Source of the DNA: Bradyrhizobium diazoefficiens USDA 110
Lineage (GTDB): Bacteria; Pseudomonadota; Alphaproteobacteria; Rhizobiales; Xanthobacteraceae
Assembly: GCF_000011365.1 (NCBI RefSeq)
Contig: NC_004463.1
Coordinates: 2,156,001-2,220,000, forward strand
DNA: 64,000 bases
Reading direction: 5' to 3'
Shown in pieces: positions 31,460-42,009 of this stretch. Within the stretch, counting starts at the first letter, position 1. Every line of letters begins with the position of its first letter. The notes below the pieces were generated by a model. The model saw only the letters and a list, made by a program, of their open reading frames with translations, was not told the DNA's origin and searched no databases. A program made the translations under genes and the position numbers.

Positions 31460-33169
31460 ATGCGCATCTGCGGAATAAAGTTGACACATGACGGAGCAAT
31501 TGCTGTCGTCGAGGACGGTCGGCGTCTTTTTTGCGTCGAGCAAGAGAAGCGCGGCAATGGTCCTCGCTATCAGTCCGTCGACAATCTCGATGCAGTCGTC
31601 TTCGCCTTGGCGGAGCATGGCCTGAATCCGCGCGACATCGATCAGTTCGTGATTGATGGCTGGGACGGGGAGAATGAATCGCAGTTCCAGCTCCTAAGCG
31701 GAGCGGTGCCGGTCGCGCTAAAAGGCGCGCCATATGTCGAGCGTCATGCTGAGGGCCTCCTTGATTCCGTCGACGGCTATGGCCTCCTCCTCGGAGGCGA
31801 GGAGTTTCCATATAAGAGCTACCCGCATGTCACGGGCCATGTCGCCTCAGCATATAGCACCAGTCCTTTCGCCAGCGCGGGGAAACCCGCGTTGTGTCTG
31901 GTATGGGACGGCTGTATCTTTCCACGCCTTTACTATGTCGAGCCCCAGGGCGCGCGGCTCATCGGATCGCTGTTTCCGATGATTGGCCATGCCTATGCCG
32001 CCGCGGGCCTTCACTTCGGCCCATACCGGCAGCCGAACCGCTCCAGTTGGGATTTGGGCATTGCTGGCAAGCTGATGGCCTACATCGAGCTTGGTTCCGT
32101 GGACGAAAGCATCGTGGAAGTGTTCCAGGGGCTTTATGAAACGCGCTCAGCGGCTGACACGGAGCAGGCTCGTCGCTACCGCGAAAACATCAACAATGCG
32201 GAAGCGTCTCTCGCAGTTATTCACGACTTCTTCGAGTCAAGCGCATTGCGCCTGAAGGCCAAGCGCGCGGAGGACGTCCTCGCGTCGTTTCATGTGTTTC
32301 TGGAACGTCTTCTCGTTAAGGAGATCGCGATGGTTCTGCTACGGCACTCGTCGCTTCCGGGAGCGCGAAATCTATGCATCGCCGGAGGTTGCGGTCTCAA
32401 CATCAAATGGAACAGCGCGCTTCGCGCGACCGGATTATTCGATGATGTCTGGGTGCCGCCGTTTCCAAATGACAGTGGCTCGGCAATCGGCGCGGCGTGC
32501 GGCGCTATGGCAGCGCAAGATGGCTTCGAGCCGTTGGAATGGTCAGTTTACAGTGGCCCCGCCCTGCAGGAGAGCGAGGTTCCGCCGGACTGGGAGGCGG
32601 CGCCGTGCAGTCTGCCTGAACTTGCCTCGATTCTTGCTGACAACAAGCCCGTCATCTTTCTTTCCGGGTGTGCCGGGCTCGGGCCGCGGGCGTTGGGCGG
32701 TAGAAGCATTCTTGCGGCCCCAACGTCCCCGGAGATGAAGGATCATCTCAACGACATCAAACGGCGCGAACACTTCCGGCCGGTGGTGCCGATCTGTCTG
32801 GAAGATCGTGCGCCGGAGATCTTCAGCCCGGGTACGCCAGATCCTTACATGCTATTCGATCACCAAACCCGGGCGAATTGGCGCGACAAGATCCCGGCAG
32901 TGGTACATCTCGACGGCTCGGCGCGGCTGCAGACAATTTCCCGCAACTCTCCTCACAAAATTGCTGCGCTTCTCATCGAATTTGAGCAACTCACCGGCAT
33001 TCCGCTGCTCTGCACCACGAGCGCCAACCTCCATGGACGGGGATTCTTTCCCGATGCTGCGGCGGCATGCCAATGGGGGCGCGTCGAGCATGTGTGGTGC
33101 GAGGGCATGCTCTGGAGCAAAACGGTCATCAAGAAGTCATCGCCTACGGAACGACTTCTGTCAGCCTAA
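31460..33169 (+). CDS. nodU: Nod factor 6-O-carbamoyltransferase NodU
   Basis: A 569-residue carbamoyltransferase that adds a carbamoyl group to the non-reducing sugar of Nod factor using carbamoyl phosphate. It has the two-domain family layout: the N-terminal actin-like fold ([37 protein letters not shown] with metal-binding His; [27 protein letters not shown]) and the C-terminal carbamoyl-phosphate domain ([27 protein letters not shown]). Start ATG at 31460 after AGGAGG. nodI begins 1 bp after the stop. Confidence 0.95.
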   Translation: MRICGIKLTHDGAIAVVEDGRRLFCVEQEKRGNGPRYQSVDNLDAVVFALAEHGLNPRDIDQFVIDGWDGENESQFQLLSGAVPVALKGAPYVERHAEGLLDSVDGYGLLLGGEEFPYKSYPHVTGHVASAYSTSPFASAGKPALCLVWDGCIFPRLYYVEPQGARLIGSLFPMIGHAYAAAGLHFGPYRQPNRSSWDLGIAGKLMAYIELGSVDESIVEVFQGLYETRSAADTEQARRYRENINNAEASLAVIHDFFESSALRLKAKRAEDVLASFHVFLERLLVKEIAMVLLRHSSLPGARNLCIAGGCGLNIKWNSALRATGLFDDVWVPPFPNDSGSAIGAACGAMAAQDGFEPLEWSVYSGPALQESEVPPDWEAAPCSLPELASILADNKPVIFLSGCAGLGPRALGGRSILAAPTSPEMKDHLNDIKRREHFRPVVPICLEDRAPEIFSPGTPDPYMLFDHQTRANWRDKIPAVVHLDGSARLQTISRNSPHKIAALLIEFEQLTGIPLLCTTSANLHGRGFFPDAAAACQWGRVEHVWCEGMLWSKTVIKKSSPTERLLSA

Positions 33170-33170
33170 G

Positions 33171-34091
33171 ATGAACATGTCCAATATGGCGATCGACCTT
33201 GTCGGCGTGAGAAAGTCATTCGGGGACAAGGTTATCGTCAATGACCTGTCGTTCTCGGTTGCGCGCGGAGAGTGCTTCGGGCTGCTTGGGCCAAATGGAG
33301 CTGGCAAAAGTACGATTGCACGCATGCTCCTCGGCATGATTTCCCCCGATCGAGGCAAGATTACGGTCCTCGATGAGCCTGTGCCTTCCCGCGCTCGTGC
33401 GGCGCGCGTGCGCGTAGGCGTGGTGCCGCAGTTCGATAACCTTGAGCCCGAGTTCACCGTGCGGGAGAACCTGCTTGTGTTTGGCCGCTATTTCGGCATG
33501 AGCGCTCGCACGATCGAAGCGGTTGTGCCCTCGTTGCTTGAGTTTGCGCGGCTTGAAAGCAAGGCGGACGTGCGCGTCTCCCTTTTGTCCGGTGGTATGA
33601 AGCGGCGGCTGACGCTGGCGCGCGCTCTGATCAATGATCCACATCTACTCGTGATGGACGAGCCGACGACGGGGCTCGATCCGCATGCTCGCCACCTGAT
33701 CTGGGAACGCCTGCGGGCTCTTCTTGCGCGCGGCAAGACGATCCTCTTGACCACTCACTTCATGGAAGAGGCCGAACGCCTTTGCGATCGGCTATGCGTG
33801 CTTGAGAGTGGATGCAAAATCGCCGAAGGCAAGCCAGACGCCTTGATCGACGAGCATATCGGCTGCAACGTGATCGAGATCTATGGCGGTGATCTAGATC
33901 AACTCCGGGAGCTGATCAGGCCGTATGCGCGGCATATCGAAGTGAGTGGAGAGACGCTTTTTTGTTACGCGCGATGTCCGGACGAAATCAGCGTGCACCT
34001 GCGCGGGCGAACGGACCTTCGCGTTCTGCAGCGCCCCCCGAATCTCGAAGACGTGTTTTTGCGGTTGACCGGGCGCGAGATGGAGAAATGA
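33171..34091 (+). CDS. nodI: Nod factor export ATP-binding protein NodI
   Basis: A 306-residue ABC-transporter ATPase that energises Nod factor export with NodJ. Walker A is [11 protein letters not shown], the signature is [16 protein letters not shown], Walker B is [16 protein letters not shown] and the H-loop is [10 protein letters not shown]. The ATG at 33171 ([20 protein letters not shown]) was chosen as in B. japonicum; the frame is open upstream only inside nodU. nodJ starts 3 bp after the stop. Confidence 0.97.
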   Translation: MNMSNMAIDLVGVRKSFGDKVIVNDLSFSVARGECFGLLGPNGAGKSTIARMLLGMISPDRGKITVLDEPVPSRARAARVRVGVVPQFDNLEPEFTVRENLLVFGRYFGMSARTIEAVVPSLLEFARLESKADVRVSLLSGGMKRRLTLARALINDPHLLVMDEPTTGLDPHARHLIWERLRALLARGKTILLTTHFMEEAERLCDRLCVLESGCKIAEGKPDALIDEHIGCNVIEIYGGDLDQLRELIRPYARHIEVSGETLFCYARCPDEISVHLRGRTDLRVLQRPPNLEDVFLRLTGREMEK

Positions 34092-34094
34092 GCG

Positions 34095-34883
34095 ATGGAT
34101 GATGGTTATGCGTCGGTCATGCCGGCTAATGCGTACAATTGGACCGCGGTATGGCGTCGAAATTACTTGGCATGGAGGAAAGTCGCGCTTGCATCGCTTC
34201 TCGGCAACCTCGCAGATCCCATAACCAATCTGTTTGGCCTTGGCTTTGGGCTCGGACTCATTGTGGGACGGGTTGAGGGGACTTCGTACATTGCGTTTTT
34301 GGCGGCGGGTATGGTCGCGATTAGCGCTATGACATCCGCGACCTTTGAAACTCTGTACGCAGCCTTTGCTCGGATGGATGTCAAGCGCACCTGGGAGGGA
34401 ATTTTGTTCACACAGCTCACGCTTGGCGATATCGTTCTAGGTGAGTTGGTGTGGGCGGCCAGTAAGTCCGTTCTAGCCGGGACAGCAATCGGGATTGTCG
34501 CTGCCACCCTGGGTTATGCATCCTGGACGTCGGTTCTTTGTGCGATACCGACAATCGCCCTTACGGGCCTTGTCTTCGCCAGCCTGGCAATGGTCGTCAT
34601 ATCTCTTGCGCCAACTTACGATTACTTCGTGTTTTACCAGTCGCTCGTCCTTACGCCCATGGTGTTCTTGTGTGGCGCGGTCTTTCCGACGAGCCAAATG
34701 CCCGACTCATTTCAGCACTTTGCCGGCTTGTTGCCGCTGGCACATTCGGTCGACCTTATTCGCCCAGTGATGCTTGAGCGCGGCGCCGACAATGCCGCCC
34801 TACACGTAGGCGCGCTCTGCGTTTACGCGGTCTTGCCCTTTTTCGCGTCGATCGCGTTATTTCGGCGCCGCCTGCTGCGTTGA
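34095..34883 (+). CDS. nodJ: Nod factor export permease NodJ
   Basis: A 262-residue inner-membrane permease of the ABC-2 type, partner of NodI. After a short cytoplasmic stretch ([20 protein letters not shown]) about six membrane segments follow. The conserved segment [26 protein letters not shown] (here [20 protein letters not shown]) and [22 protein letters not shown] are present. The end (FRRRLLR) is basic. It completes the nodABCSUIJ run; about 250 bp with no gene separate it from nolN. Confidence 0.96.
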   Translation: MDDGYASVMPANAYNWTAVWRRNYLAWRKVALASLLGNLADPITNLFGLGFGLGLIVGRVEGTSYIAFLAAGMVAISAMTSATFETLYAAFARMDVKRTWEGILFTQLTLGDIVLGELVWAASKSVLAGTAIGIVAATLGYASWTSVLCAIPTIALTGLVFASLAMVVISLAPTYDYFVFYQSLVLTPMVFLCGAVFPTSQMPDSFQHFAGLLPLAHSVDLIRPVMLERGADNAALHVGALCVYAVLPFFASIALFRRRLLR

Positions 34884-35138
34884 CGTGAGTTCAGCGAAAC
34901 GGAGAAGTCAAAGCGATGCAGTGTCATGATGCGTTCCGCGGTAGCTCGCGAGTGACCTGGTCTGTCAGAGCAGCTTGTGAAACGGCCTTGAGAAGCCGCG
35001 ATCGAGCCAGCTCTACGGCCGCCTGTTCGGCCGATCGGACCTTGCAAAGTCGTGTTGTGCTGCCTGGCACGCGCACCGGCTGCGCGTGACTGTACAGATT
35101 AGATCGGTGGGACGGCATGGCCTTCCATGGAGAACGGG

Positions 35139-35522
35139 ATGTTGAGCATAGGACTGAGTGGCGGCCTTGACAGAATCTATGAAAGCTCTCCGGAGCTGCC
35201 GAATACATTTCTTCACGATGGCGCTGCGGTACTTGTGCAGGACGGCCGCGTAATTGCTGCTGTCGAAGAGGAGCGCCTCAACCGCGTCAAGCACTCCAAC
35301 AAGTTCCCCAGCAATTCGATCCGATACTGCCTTTCTACCGCAGGAGTCGAGCTCGGCGACATCGACCGTATCGCGTTCTACGCGACTGAAGCTTACTGCA
35401 AAGCCATGCTCGAGCGCCTTTCTGTTTCTCAGCCCGTTCCGTTGGACCCCAAACTGTTGCTGCGGCAGCTGTTGGCACGGGAATTAGGGGCCGAGATCGA
35501 TCCGTCCGGGTTTCCTTCGTGA
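35139..35522 (+). CDS. nolN: N-terminal part of Nod factor carbamoyltransferase (NolN)
   Basis: A 127-codon frame encoding the start of a NodU-like carbamoyltransferase: MLSIGLSGGLDRIYESSPEL, PNTFLHDGAAVLVQDGRVIA and AAVEEERLNRVKHSNKFPSN. The ATG at 35139 was chosen because GGAG lies 8 bp upstream; another ATG is at 35127. It ends with TGA that overlaps the GTG of the next frame (GTGA). Joined to NolO it would make a full-length carbamoyltransferase, so the split cuts one domain. In B. japonicum the same region was described as separate nolN and nolO. It is unclear whether coupled translation gives an active two-piece enzyme. Confidence 0.75.
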   Translation: MLSIGLSGGLDRIYESSPELPNTFLHDGAAVLVQDGRVIAAVEEERLNRVKHSNKFPSNSIRYCLSTAGVELGDIDRIAFYATEAYCKAMLERLSVSQPVPLDPKLLLRQLLARELGAEIDPSGFPS

Positions 35523-37165
35523 ATCACCACGAAGTACATGCCGTGAGCGCGTTTGCCATGTCCGGGTTCGAGCAAAGTCTGGTGTTTGCGATCGACGGCG
35601 GGGGCGATTTTCTCTCAGGCTTAATGGCGGTAGGGTCCGGGACCGTAATTGCGCAGCTTGTAAGTTTCCCGGAACACAACTCTCTTGGGCTGTTCTATCT
35701 CGAGACGATCCGATATCTCGGCTGCGGGATGTTCGACGAATACAAAGTGATGGGGCTTGCACCGTATGGTGATCCCGATCGCTATCGCGAGCTCTTCGCG
35801 CAGTTCTACGAGTTGTTGGACAGCGGTGGCTATCGCGTTCACCTGGATCGAATCGGACCAGCCCTTTTGCGCAACATCCAGGTTCGGCGAAAGGGAATGC
35901 CATTCACCCAACAGCATCGAGATGTCAGCGCGTCGCTGCAGGAAGCGCTGGAGCGGATCGTGTTTCACACCCTGCGGCACCATCGTAAAGCGACGGGCAT
36001 GACACGCCTGTGCCTAGCTGGCGGGGTGGCCCATAATTGCACGCTGAACGGTAAGCTGCTTTATTCCGGGCTATTTGACGACATCTTTGTTCAACCCGCG
36101 GCGCACGACGCCGGTTGCGCACTCGGCGCTGCATTAATGGTATCAAGCGAGCTAGGCAGGCCAGCGCCGCGCGAGCGACTGCCGGACGTTTATTGGGGGC
36201 CCGATCTTGGGAACGAGCAAGCCACAGAGCTTGAGCTCAACGCATGGTCAGGCCACCTCGACATTCAACGAAGTGATGACATAGCATCCAGTGCGGCGGA
36301 CTGGATGGCAAATGGCGCTGTAATCGGCTGGGTTCAGGGGCGCTCTGAGTTCGGCCCACGTGCGCTTGGTAACCGCAGCATTCTAGCGGACCCGCGGCCT
36401 GCGGAAAACAAGGATCGCATCAACGCGGTGGTCAAGAAGCGCGAGAGCTATCGCCCCTTTGCGCCATCTGCATTAGAGGAGGATGCGAGCGAGTTCTTTG
36501 AGCTCCCCGACGGCACGCGGCAGCTCCCCTTCATGAACTTCGTAGTTCGCGTGCGTGAAGCCAAGGGTAACGTGCTCGGTGCGATCACGCACGTTGATGG
36601 GACGGCTCGGCTGCAGACCGTATCGCGCAAGACAAACCCCGCCTACTGGGACGTCATTAATGCGTTCAAGAAGCGAACGAGCCTTCCGATTCTTCTAAAT
36701 ACCTCATTTAACAACAATGCCGAGCCGATCGTGCAGTCCGTGTCAGATGCGATCACCACGTTTTTGACGACTGATCTGGACGGACTTGTTGTTGGGCCGT
36801 TCCTCGTCAGGAAGCGGCCAGCATCACTGCAGGATTGGAGTGCGCTGGCTGCGTCATTGCCGCCGTACGCATCCCTTCATCGTGTTCGCTCCCACATAGC
36901 GCCAGATCGGCAGGAAACGGTCTGCGAGATCCGCATGGGACATTCCGCCCACTCTAGTATGCGTATCTCACCTGAGCTTTTCGAGATCTTGATGCGAATC
37001 GAGGGCGAGGCGTCGCTCGGGTCGCTTTTCGACACAGCCCTGCTGGACCAGGCCAAGCGTGAAGATCTTGTGAAGGAATTGCGGCTCGTATGGGAGCTTC
37101 GGGGCGTTCGCCTGCATCCGCTGCACGCGGCTTGCCGTCACGATAATGTACAAAGCGGAACATAG
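35519..37165 (+). CDS. nolO: Nod factor 3-O-carbamoyltransferase NolO, main part
   Basis: A 548-residue protein holding most of a carbamoyltransferase of the NodU/NolO family, which in rhizobia carbamoylates O-3 of the non-reducing Nod factor residue. The GTG start opens VNHHEVHAVSAFAMSGFEQS, the metal-binding His segment. Further motifs: GLAPYGDPDRYRELF, LAGGVAHNCTLNGKL, GRSEFGPRALGNRSILADPR and HVDGTARLQTVSRK. The first 127 residues of the normal protein are encoded by the preceding frame with a 4-base overlap. The roughly 80 C-terminal residues beyond the carbamoyl-phosphate domain are longer than in NodU. Confidence 0.9.
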   Translation: MNHHEVHAVSAFAMSGFEQSLVFAIDGGGDFLSGLMAVGSGTVIAQLVSFPEHNSLGLFYLETIRYLGCGMFDEYKVMGLAPYGDPDRYRELFAQFYELLDSGGYRVHLDRIGPALLRNIQVRRKGMPFTQQHRDVSASLQEALERIVFHTLRHHRKATGMTRLCLAGGVAHNCTLNGKLLYSGLFDDIFVQPAAHDAGCALGAALMVSSELGRPAPRERLPDVYWGPDLGNEQATELELNAWSGHLDIQRSDDIASSAADWMANGAVIGWVQGRSEFGPRALGNRSILADPRPAENKDRINAVVKKRESYRPFAPSALEEDASEFFELPDGTRQLPFMNFVVRVREAKGNVLGAITHVDGTARLQTVSRKTNPAYWDVINAFKKRTSLPILLNTSFNNNAEPIVQSVSDAITTFLTTDLDGLVVGPFLVRKRPASLQDWSALAASLPPYASLHRVRSHIAPDRQETVCEIRMGHSAHSSMRISPELFEILMRIEGEASLGSLFDTALLDQAKREDLVKELRLVWELRGVRLHPLHAACRHDNVQSGT

Positions 37166-37456
37166 CCATGACTCATGCGCATGGCCACGCCCATGCGTGC
37201 ATGTGAGGGGACCAGGCCATCCGATGCAGAGCGGGGCATCGGGCATCGGGCTTCGGGCAGGTCGATGCAACACCGTTGAAGAAAGGACGATCGTATTGAG
37301 AGAACGCGGCCCGTCACGGATAGCCCTGCTATGAAGTTCTACCGATGCAGCTCGCCGGCACCGCGATTTCAGGCCGTGACGCCGGGCGAGAAGATACGCG
37401 AGACGTCTGTACTGACGTCTCTTGTCCAACCAGGAGCGCGCGAAAAGGCAAGGCAG

Positions 37457-38443
37457 ATGGTTAGCGGTTCGAGCAATGATCGGTTCGTAGTGTCCCGGCG
37501 ACGTACGGGGTTTGGCGACTGTCTGTGGTCACTCGCGGCAGCCTGGCGATTTGCAAAGCAGACAGGACGGACGCTAGCCATTGATTGGCGGGGATCTTGT
37601 TATCTTGATGAACCATTCACCAATGCCTTTCCAGTCTTCTTCGAACCGGTTGAAGACATTGGCGGAGTGCGAGTAATTTGCGATGACGACATCAATACGC
37701 GTTCGTTTCCAGGACCATTCTTTCCAACATGGTGGAACAAGCCATCTTTCGATTGCATCTATCGACCGGACGAGCAGATTTTCAGGGAACGCGATCAACT
37801 CGATCAACTGTTCCAAAGTCAGAGAGATAGTGACGCTAACACGGTTGTGTGTGATGCCTGCCTGATGTGGCGCTGCGATCAGGAAGCGGAACGCGAAATC
37901 TTCCGGAGTATTAAGCCGCGGCCTGAAATTCAGGCCCGGATTGATGCTATCTACCGCGAGCACTTTGAGCCGTACAGCGTAATCGGCATTCATGTCCGGC
38001 ATGGCAATGGCGAAGATATTATGGGGCATGCCCCTTACTGGGCGGACACGGAGCGCGCCTTGCGGCAGATCTACAATGCCATTGATGAGGCCAGGAGTTT
38101 ATCCCACGCAAAACCTGTGAGGGCGTTCCTGTGCACGGACAGTGCGCTCGTCCTCGAGCAGGTTTCGGTTAAATTTCCCGATGTCTTCGCGATTCCAAAG
38201 CAGTTCCAGGCGCCTCAAGCGGGCCCATTGCACCATCCCGCCCTCGGAGCTGAAGGCGGCTTTTCTGCCCTCACCGAGATGTATCTCCTTGCCCGCTGCG
38301 ACACGGTGATCCGTTTTCCGCCAACGAGCGCTTTTACGCGCTATGCGCGTCTTTTCGCCCCACGCGTTATAGAATTCGATTTGAACGATCCGGGCCGGTT
38401 GATCCTGATTGAAGACAACTCGCAAGCGCTTATGGCTTCGTGA
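37457..38443 (+). CDS. nodZ: Nod factor alpha-1,6-fucosyltransferase NodZ
   Basis: A 328-residue fucosyltransferase that transfers fucose from GDP-fucose to O-6 of the reducing-end GlcNAc of Nod factor, a soybean host-range decoration. The start MVSGSSNDRFVVSRRRTGFG (37457) was chosen because homologues begin just before RFVISRRRTGFGDCLWSL; the frame is open 42 codons further upstream. Donor-binding motifs are present: GIHVRHGNGEDI, FLCTDSA and VIRFPPTSAFTRYARL. About 290 bp separate it from nolO and no nod box is seen there, in line with its separate control in B. japonicum. Confidence 0.96.
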   Translation: MVSGSSNDRFVVSRRRTGFGDCLWSLAAAWRFAKQTGRTLAIDWRGSCYLDEPFTNAFPVFFEPVEDIGGVRVICDDDINTRSFPGPFFPTWWNKPSFDCIYRPDEQIFRERDQLDQLFQSQRDSDANTVVCDACLMWRCDQEAEREIFRSIKPRPEIQARIDAIYREHFEPYSVIGIHVRHGNGEDIMGHAPYWADTERALRQIYNAIDEARSLSHAKPVRAFLCTDSALVLEQVSVKFPDVFAIPKQFQAPQAGPLHHPALGAEGGFSALTEMYLLARCDTVIRFPPTSAFTRYARLFAPRVIEFDLNDPGRLILIEDNSQALMAS

Positions 38444-39075
38444 AAGTCGCAAACCCGCGTGATCGATCTCACCGCCGCTCTTTACGTCCGATAGCCGTGG
38501 AAGTTCTTCTCCGGGCGACGATTTTCTGGCCCGCGGGCTGTCATTGCCGCAACGTTCCAGGGGCGAAGAGAACGAAGCCGCGGCCGAATGCGTTCGGCTA
38601 AGGCGCGGCTTCGACAACAACGGCCCTAAAGTGCCGCTGCGTTTTACAGAAGGAGCACGCCTTCGTCTTCGCTTCGGGCGGGCCGCAGACGGAAGCTAAA
38701 CAACGCTCAATCACGGATGAACATTTCAGCTCGCCAGCTCATGCTTGGAACTAGCGCCGCGAAATCCAGTGCCGCTCAGAGCATGGCGCGATAGATCAAA
38801 AGTGGCCGCCGACGAATCTAACGTGCAAGCTTGGTACATCAGTTTTATGTTGGGGCGGCTAATGGCCGTGGCCGTTATCCCCGGGCATTTTTCGACTTCG
38901 ACGAGAGGCGCCGGCCAGCCGCAGGCTCGTACGGTTGTGCGATCGTGAAAGCGAACGCGGGCTGGGTAGCCCTTTCATGAAGCGGGCGAGTGCTCGCGAA
39001 CTTACGTAGCAGAGTCACCATCGCTGTCAGAAAGCTCACCTCCGCTGTCTTGAATGCGCCAAACATTCCGCGTGC
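38444..39075. other. nodZ-fixR intergenic region
   Basis: About 630 bp with no convincing gene. The fixR control elements lie at its right end. Confidence 0.5.
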
Positions 39076-39090
39076 GCGACATTAGGACGC
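39076..39090 (+). promoter_or_regulatory. RegR box of the fixR-nifA operon
   Basis: GCGACATTAGGACGC matches every fixed position of the B. japonicum RegR box (GNGRCRTTNNGNCGC). It lies 31 bp before the -24 element. RegR of the RegSR pair gives the redox-responsive level of fixR-nifA transcription in B. japonicum. Confidence 0.8.
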
Positions 39091-39120
39091 AAAACGGAAG
39101 CGCATTTACGTACATCGCAG

Positions 39121-39137
39121 TGGCGCAAATCCTGCTA
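39121..39137 (+). promoter_or_regulatory. Sigma-54 promoter of fixR-nifA
   Basis: TGGCGCAAATCCTGCTA has the GG-N10-GC spacing and most bases of the -24/-12 consensus. The fixR start is 35 bp downstream of its end. NifA autoactivates this promoter in B. japonicum. Confidence 0.85.
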
Positions 39138-39171
39138 CGCGTGCGCGGGCGCAAAAGTAGAGGAGGCGGCC

Positions 39172-40008
39172 GTGGGTCTCGATCTGCCAAATGACAATCT
39201 GATCCGAGGTCCGCTGCCCGAAGCACATTTGGATCGCCTCGTTGACGCTGTTAATGCGCGCGTTGATCGTGGAGAACCGAAGGTGATGTTACTCACCGGC
39301 GCATCGCGCGGAATTGGCCATGCCACTGCCAAGCTATTCTCGGAGGCAGGCTGGCGCATCATTTCTTGCGCACGCCAACCGTTCGACGGCGAGCGATGCC
39401 CCTGGGAGGCTGGGAATGACGATCATTTCCAGGTCGACCTCGGCGATCATCGAATGCTGCCGCGCGCAATCACCGAGGTTAAGAAACGCTTGGCCGGTGC
39501 GCCCTTGCACGCGCTGGTGAATAATGCGGGTGTGTCGCCGAAAACGCCCACAGGCGATCGGATGACATCGTTGACCACCTCAACCGATACCTGGATGAGG
39601 GTCTTTCATCTTAATCTGGTGGCTCCGATCCTGCTGGCGCAGGGTTTGTTTGATGAGCTAAGAGCCGCGTCAGGATCGATCGTGAATGTGACTTCAATCG
39701 CGGGCTCGCGGGTGCACCCATTCGCCGGTAGCGCCTATGCGACCTCGAAAGCTGCGCTTGCGAGCCTCACACGCGAATTGGCCCACGACTATGCGCCGCA
39801 TGGCATTCGCGTCAATGCGATCGCGCCCGGCGAAATCAGGACCGACATGCTGTCGCCCGACGCGGAAGCGCGCGTCGTGGCAAGTATCCCGCTGCGCAGA
39901 GTGGGTACTCCGGACGAAGTGGCCAAGGTCATCTTCTTCCTATGCTCGGATGCGGCGAGCTATGTTACGGGTGCCGAGGTGCCGATCAACGGTGGCCAGC
40001 ATCTGTGA
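39172..40008 (+). CDS. fixR: FixR, short-chain dehydrogenase-like protein
   Basis: A 278-residue protein of the short-chain dehydrogenase/reductase fold, first gene of the fixR-nifA operon. The cofactor motif is LLTGASRGIGHAT, the structural motif NNAG, the catalytic Ser sits in VNVTSIAG and the Tyr/Lys in YATSKAAL; the C-terminal VTGAEVPINGGQHL is typical of the family. All catalytic residues are present, although fixR is known to be dispensable for nitrogen fixation and its substrate is unknown. GTG start at 39172 with AGAGGAGG upstream. nifA follows after 252 bp. Confidence 0.92.
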   Translation: MGLDLPNDNLIRGPLPEAHLDRLVDAVNARVDRGEPKVMLLTGASRGIGHATAKLFSEAGWRIISCARQPFDGERCPWEAGNDDHFQVDLGDHRMLPRAITEVKKRLAGAPLHALVNNAGVSPKTPTGDRMTSLTTSTDTWMRVFHLNLVAPILLAQGLFDELRAASGSIVNVTSIAGSRVHPFAGSAYATSKAALASLTRELAHDYAPHGIRVNAIAPGEIRTDMLSPDAEARVVASIPLRRVGTPDEVAKVIFFLCSDAASYVTGAEVPINGGQHL

Positions 40009-40260
40009 AGCGGCCGGCCCGGCGGCGAAGCTGACTTGAGCTTCCCAACGGACTCACGTTCTCCGCTGACCACGCGCATACAATCAACAGAAAATGAATC
40101 GAAGGCACACGGCAAGTTTACTGTCGTGCCATGAAAAAGTGTCACGGTTCGATGTCATCTCGTCAACACTTGGCGCTAGATCGAGAGTGACATGCAAAAC
40201 GAACCTCGCCAATCCGGACATGGGTCCAGGGAGGATGATCAAGGAAACGGAGACAGGCTT

Positions 40261-42009
40261 ATGCTGCATATCCCCTCCTCGAGCGAAAGACCTGCCTCGC
40301 AGCCGGAACCGGAGCGTGCCCCCCCGGGGGAGCCGTCGCATGAGAGCGCGCTGGCCGGCATCTACGAAATATCGAAAATACTAAATGCTCCCGGCCGGCT
40401 CGAAGTCACCTTGGCCAACGTTCTCGGTCTTCTGCAATCGTTTGTGCAGATGCGACACGGCCTCGTCTCGCTGTTCAACGATGACGGCGTTCCAGAACTT
40501 ACAGTTGGCGCCGGCTGGAGCGAAGGCACTGACGAACGTTACCGGACGTGCGTGCCGCAGAAAGCAATCCACGAGATCGTAGCGACAGGCAGGTCTCTTA
40601 TGGTCGAGAATGTAGCCGCCGAGACGGCCTTCAGCGCTGCCGACCGGGAGGTTCTCGGCGCCTCTGATAGTATACCGGTAGCGTTCATCGGGGTCCCGAT
40701 TCGCGTTGATTCGACGGTCGTTGGTACGCTGACGATCGACCGTATCCCGGAAGGCAGTTCAAGTCTTCTCGAGTACGATGCGCGGCTGCTCGCCATGGTC
40801 GCGAACGTGATAGGACAAACGATCAAGTTACATCGCTTGTTCGCCGGCGATCGCGAACAATCGTTGGTGGACAAGGACCGGCTAGAGAAACAGACAGTTG
40901 ATCGTGGGCCGCCCGCTCGCGAGCGCAAGCAGCTTCAGGCACACGGGATCATTGGCGACAGCCCGGCGCTGAGCGCACTGCTTGAGAAGATTGTCGTTGT
41001 AGCCAGATCAAACAGCACGGTTCTGCTGCGTGGCGAATCCGGTACCGGGAAGGAGCTGGTAGCCAAGGCCATTCACGAGTCGTCCGTTCGTGCTAAGCGG
41101 CCGTTCGTTAAGCTGAATTGCGCGGCGCTCCCCGAGACGGTCCTGGAATCGGAATTGTTTGGCCATGAGAAAGGTGCCTTTACCGGTGCTGTCAGCGCCC
41201 GCAAGGGGCGCTTCGAGCTTGCTGACAAAGGGACGCTATTTCTTGACGAGATCGGAGAGATCTCACCTCCGTTCCAGGCGAAGTTGCTGCGAGTTCTGCA
41301 AGAGCAGGAGTTCGAGCGCGTCGGCAGCAATCACACGATTAAAGTCGATGTTCGGGTGATAGCTGCGACCAACAGGAACCTTGAAGAGGCTGTGGCAAGG
41401 AGCGAATTCCGCGCGGACCTCTACTATCGTATTAGCGTAGTTCCCTTGTTGTTGCCGCCGCTTCGCGAAAGACGCAGTGATATTCCGCTGCTCGCAAGAG
41501 AGTTCCTCAGAAAGTTTAACAGCGAGAACGGCCGCTCTCTTACTCTGGAGGCGAGTGCGATCGATGTACTGATGAGCTGTAAATTTCCGGGAAATGTCCG
41601 CGAACTCGAGAACTGCATCGAGCGGACCGCGACACTCAGTGCCGGAACATCGATTGTAAGAAGTGACTTTGCATGCAGCCAAGGCCAATGCCTTTCCACG
41701 ACGCTTTGGAAAAGCACATCGTATGGCAAGACAGACCCGGCGGCACCGATGCAACCGGTGCCTGCAAAGTCCATCATCCCGCTGGCTGAAACGGCCCCTC
41801 CGCCGCAGGCTGTCTGCGAACCGGGCTCATTGGCACCTTCCGGCACAGTTCTCGTTAGTGGTGCGAGAATGGCTGATCGCGAGCGGGTCGTTGCGGCTAT
41901 GGAAAAGTCTGGCTGGGTGCAGGCCAAGGCAGCGCGCCTACTCGGGCTAACCCCGCGCCAAGTCGGCTACGCGCTGAGGAAATACGGAATCGAGATAAAG
42001 CGGTTCTGA
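40261..42009 (+). CDS. nifA: Nitrogen fixation activator NifA
   Basis: A 582-residue sigma-54 activator of nif and fix genes. The start MLHIPSSSERPASQPEPERA was chosen since GGAG lies 8 bp upstream; an in-frame ATG at 40192 would add 23 residues. Domains: N-terminal GAF (about 40-190); AAA+ domain with GESGTGKE (Walker A), ESELFGHEKGAFTGA (sigma-54 contact loop) and GTLFLDEIGE (Walker B); a linker with the C-x4-C pair CSQGQC, which with upstream cysteines makes rhizobial NifA oxygen-sensitive; C-terminal Fis-type helix-turn-helix (AKAARLLGLTPRQVGYALRK). All parts are intact. Confidence 0.97.
   Translation: MLHIPSSSERPASQPEPERAPPGEPSHESALAGIYEISKILNAPGRLEVTLANVLGLLQSFVQMRHGLVSLFNDDGVPELTVGAGWSEGTDERYRTCVPQKAIHEIVATGRSLMVENVAAETAFSAADREVLGASDSIPVAFIGVPIRVDSTVVGTLTIDRIPEGSSSLLEYDARLLAMVANVIGQTIKLHRLFAGDREQSLVDKDRLEKQTVDRGPPARERKQLQAHGIIGDSPALSALLEKIVVVARSNSTVLLRGESGTGKELVAKAIHESSVRAKRPFVKLNCAALPETVLESELFGHEKGAFTGAVSARKGRFELADKGTLFLDEIGEISPPFQAKLLRVLQEQEFERVGSNHTIKVDVRVIAATNRNLEEAVARSEFRADLYYRISVVPLLLPPLRERRSDIPLLAREFLRKFNSENGRSLTLEASAIDVLMSCKFPGNVRELENCIERTATLSAGTSIVRSDFACSQGQCLSTTLWKSTSYGKTDPAAPMQPVPAKSIIPLAETAPPPQAVCEPGSLAPSGTVLVSGARMADRERVVAAMEKSGWVQAKAARLLGLTPRQVGYALRKYGIEIKRF

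Noticed and set aside
34884..35138. A nolM gene between nodJ and nolN as in B. japonicum
   Set aside because: No plus-strand frame of suitable length and start is visible in the 250 bp.
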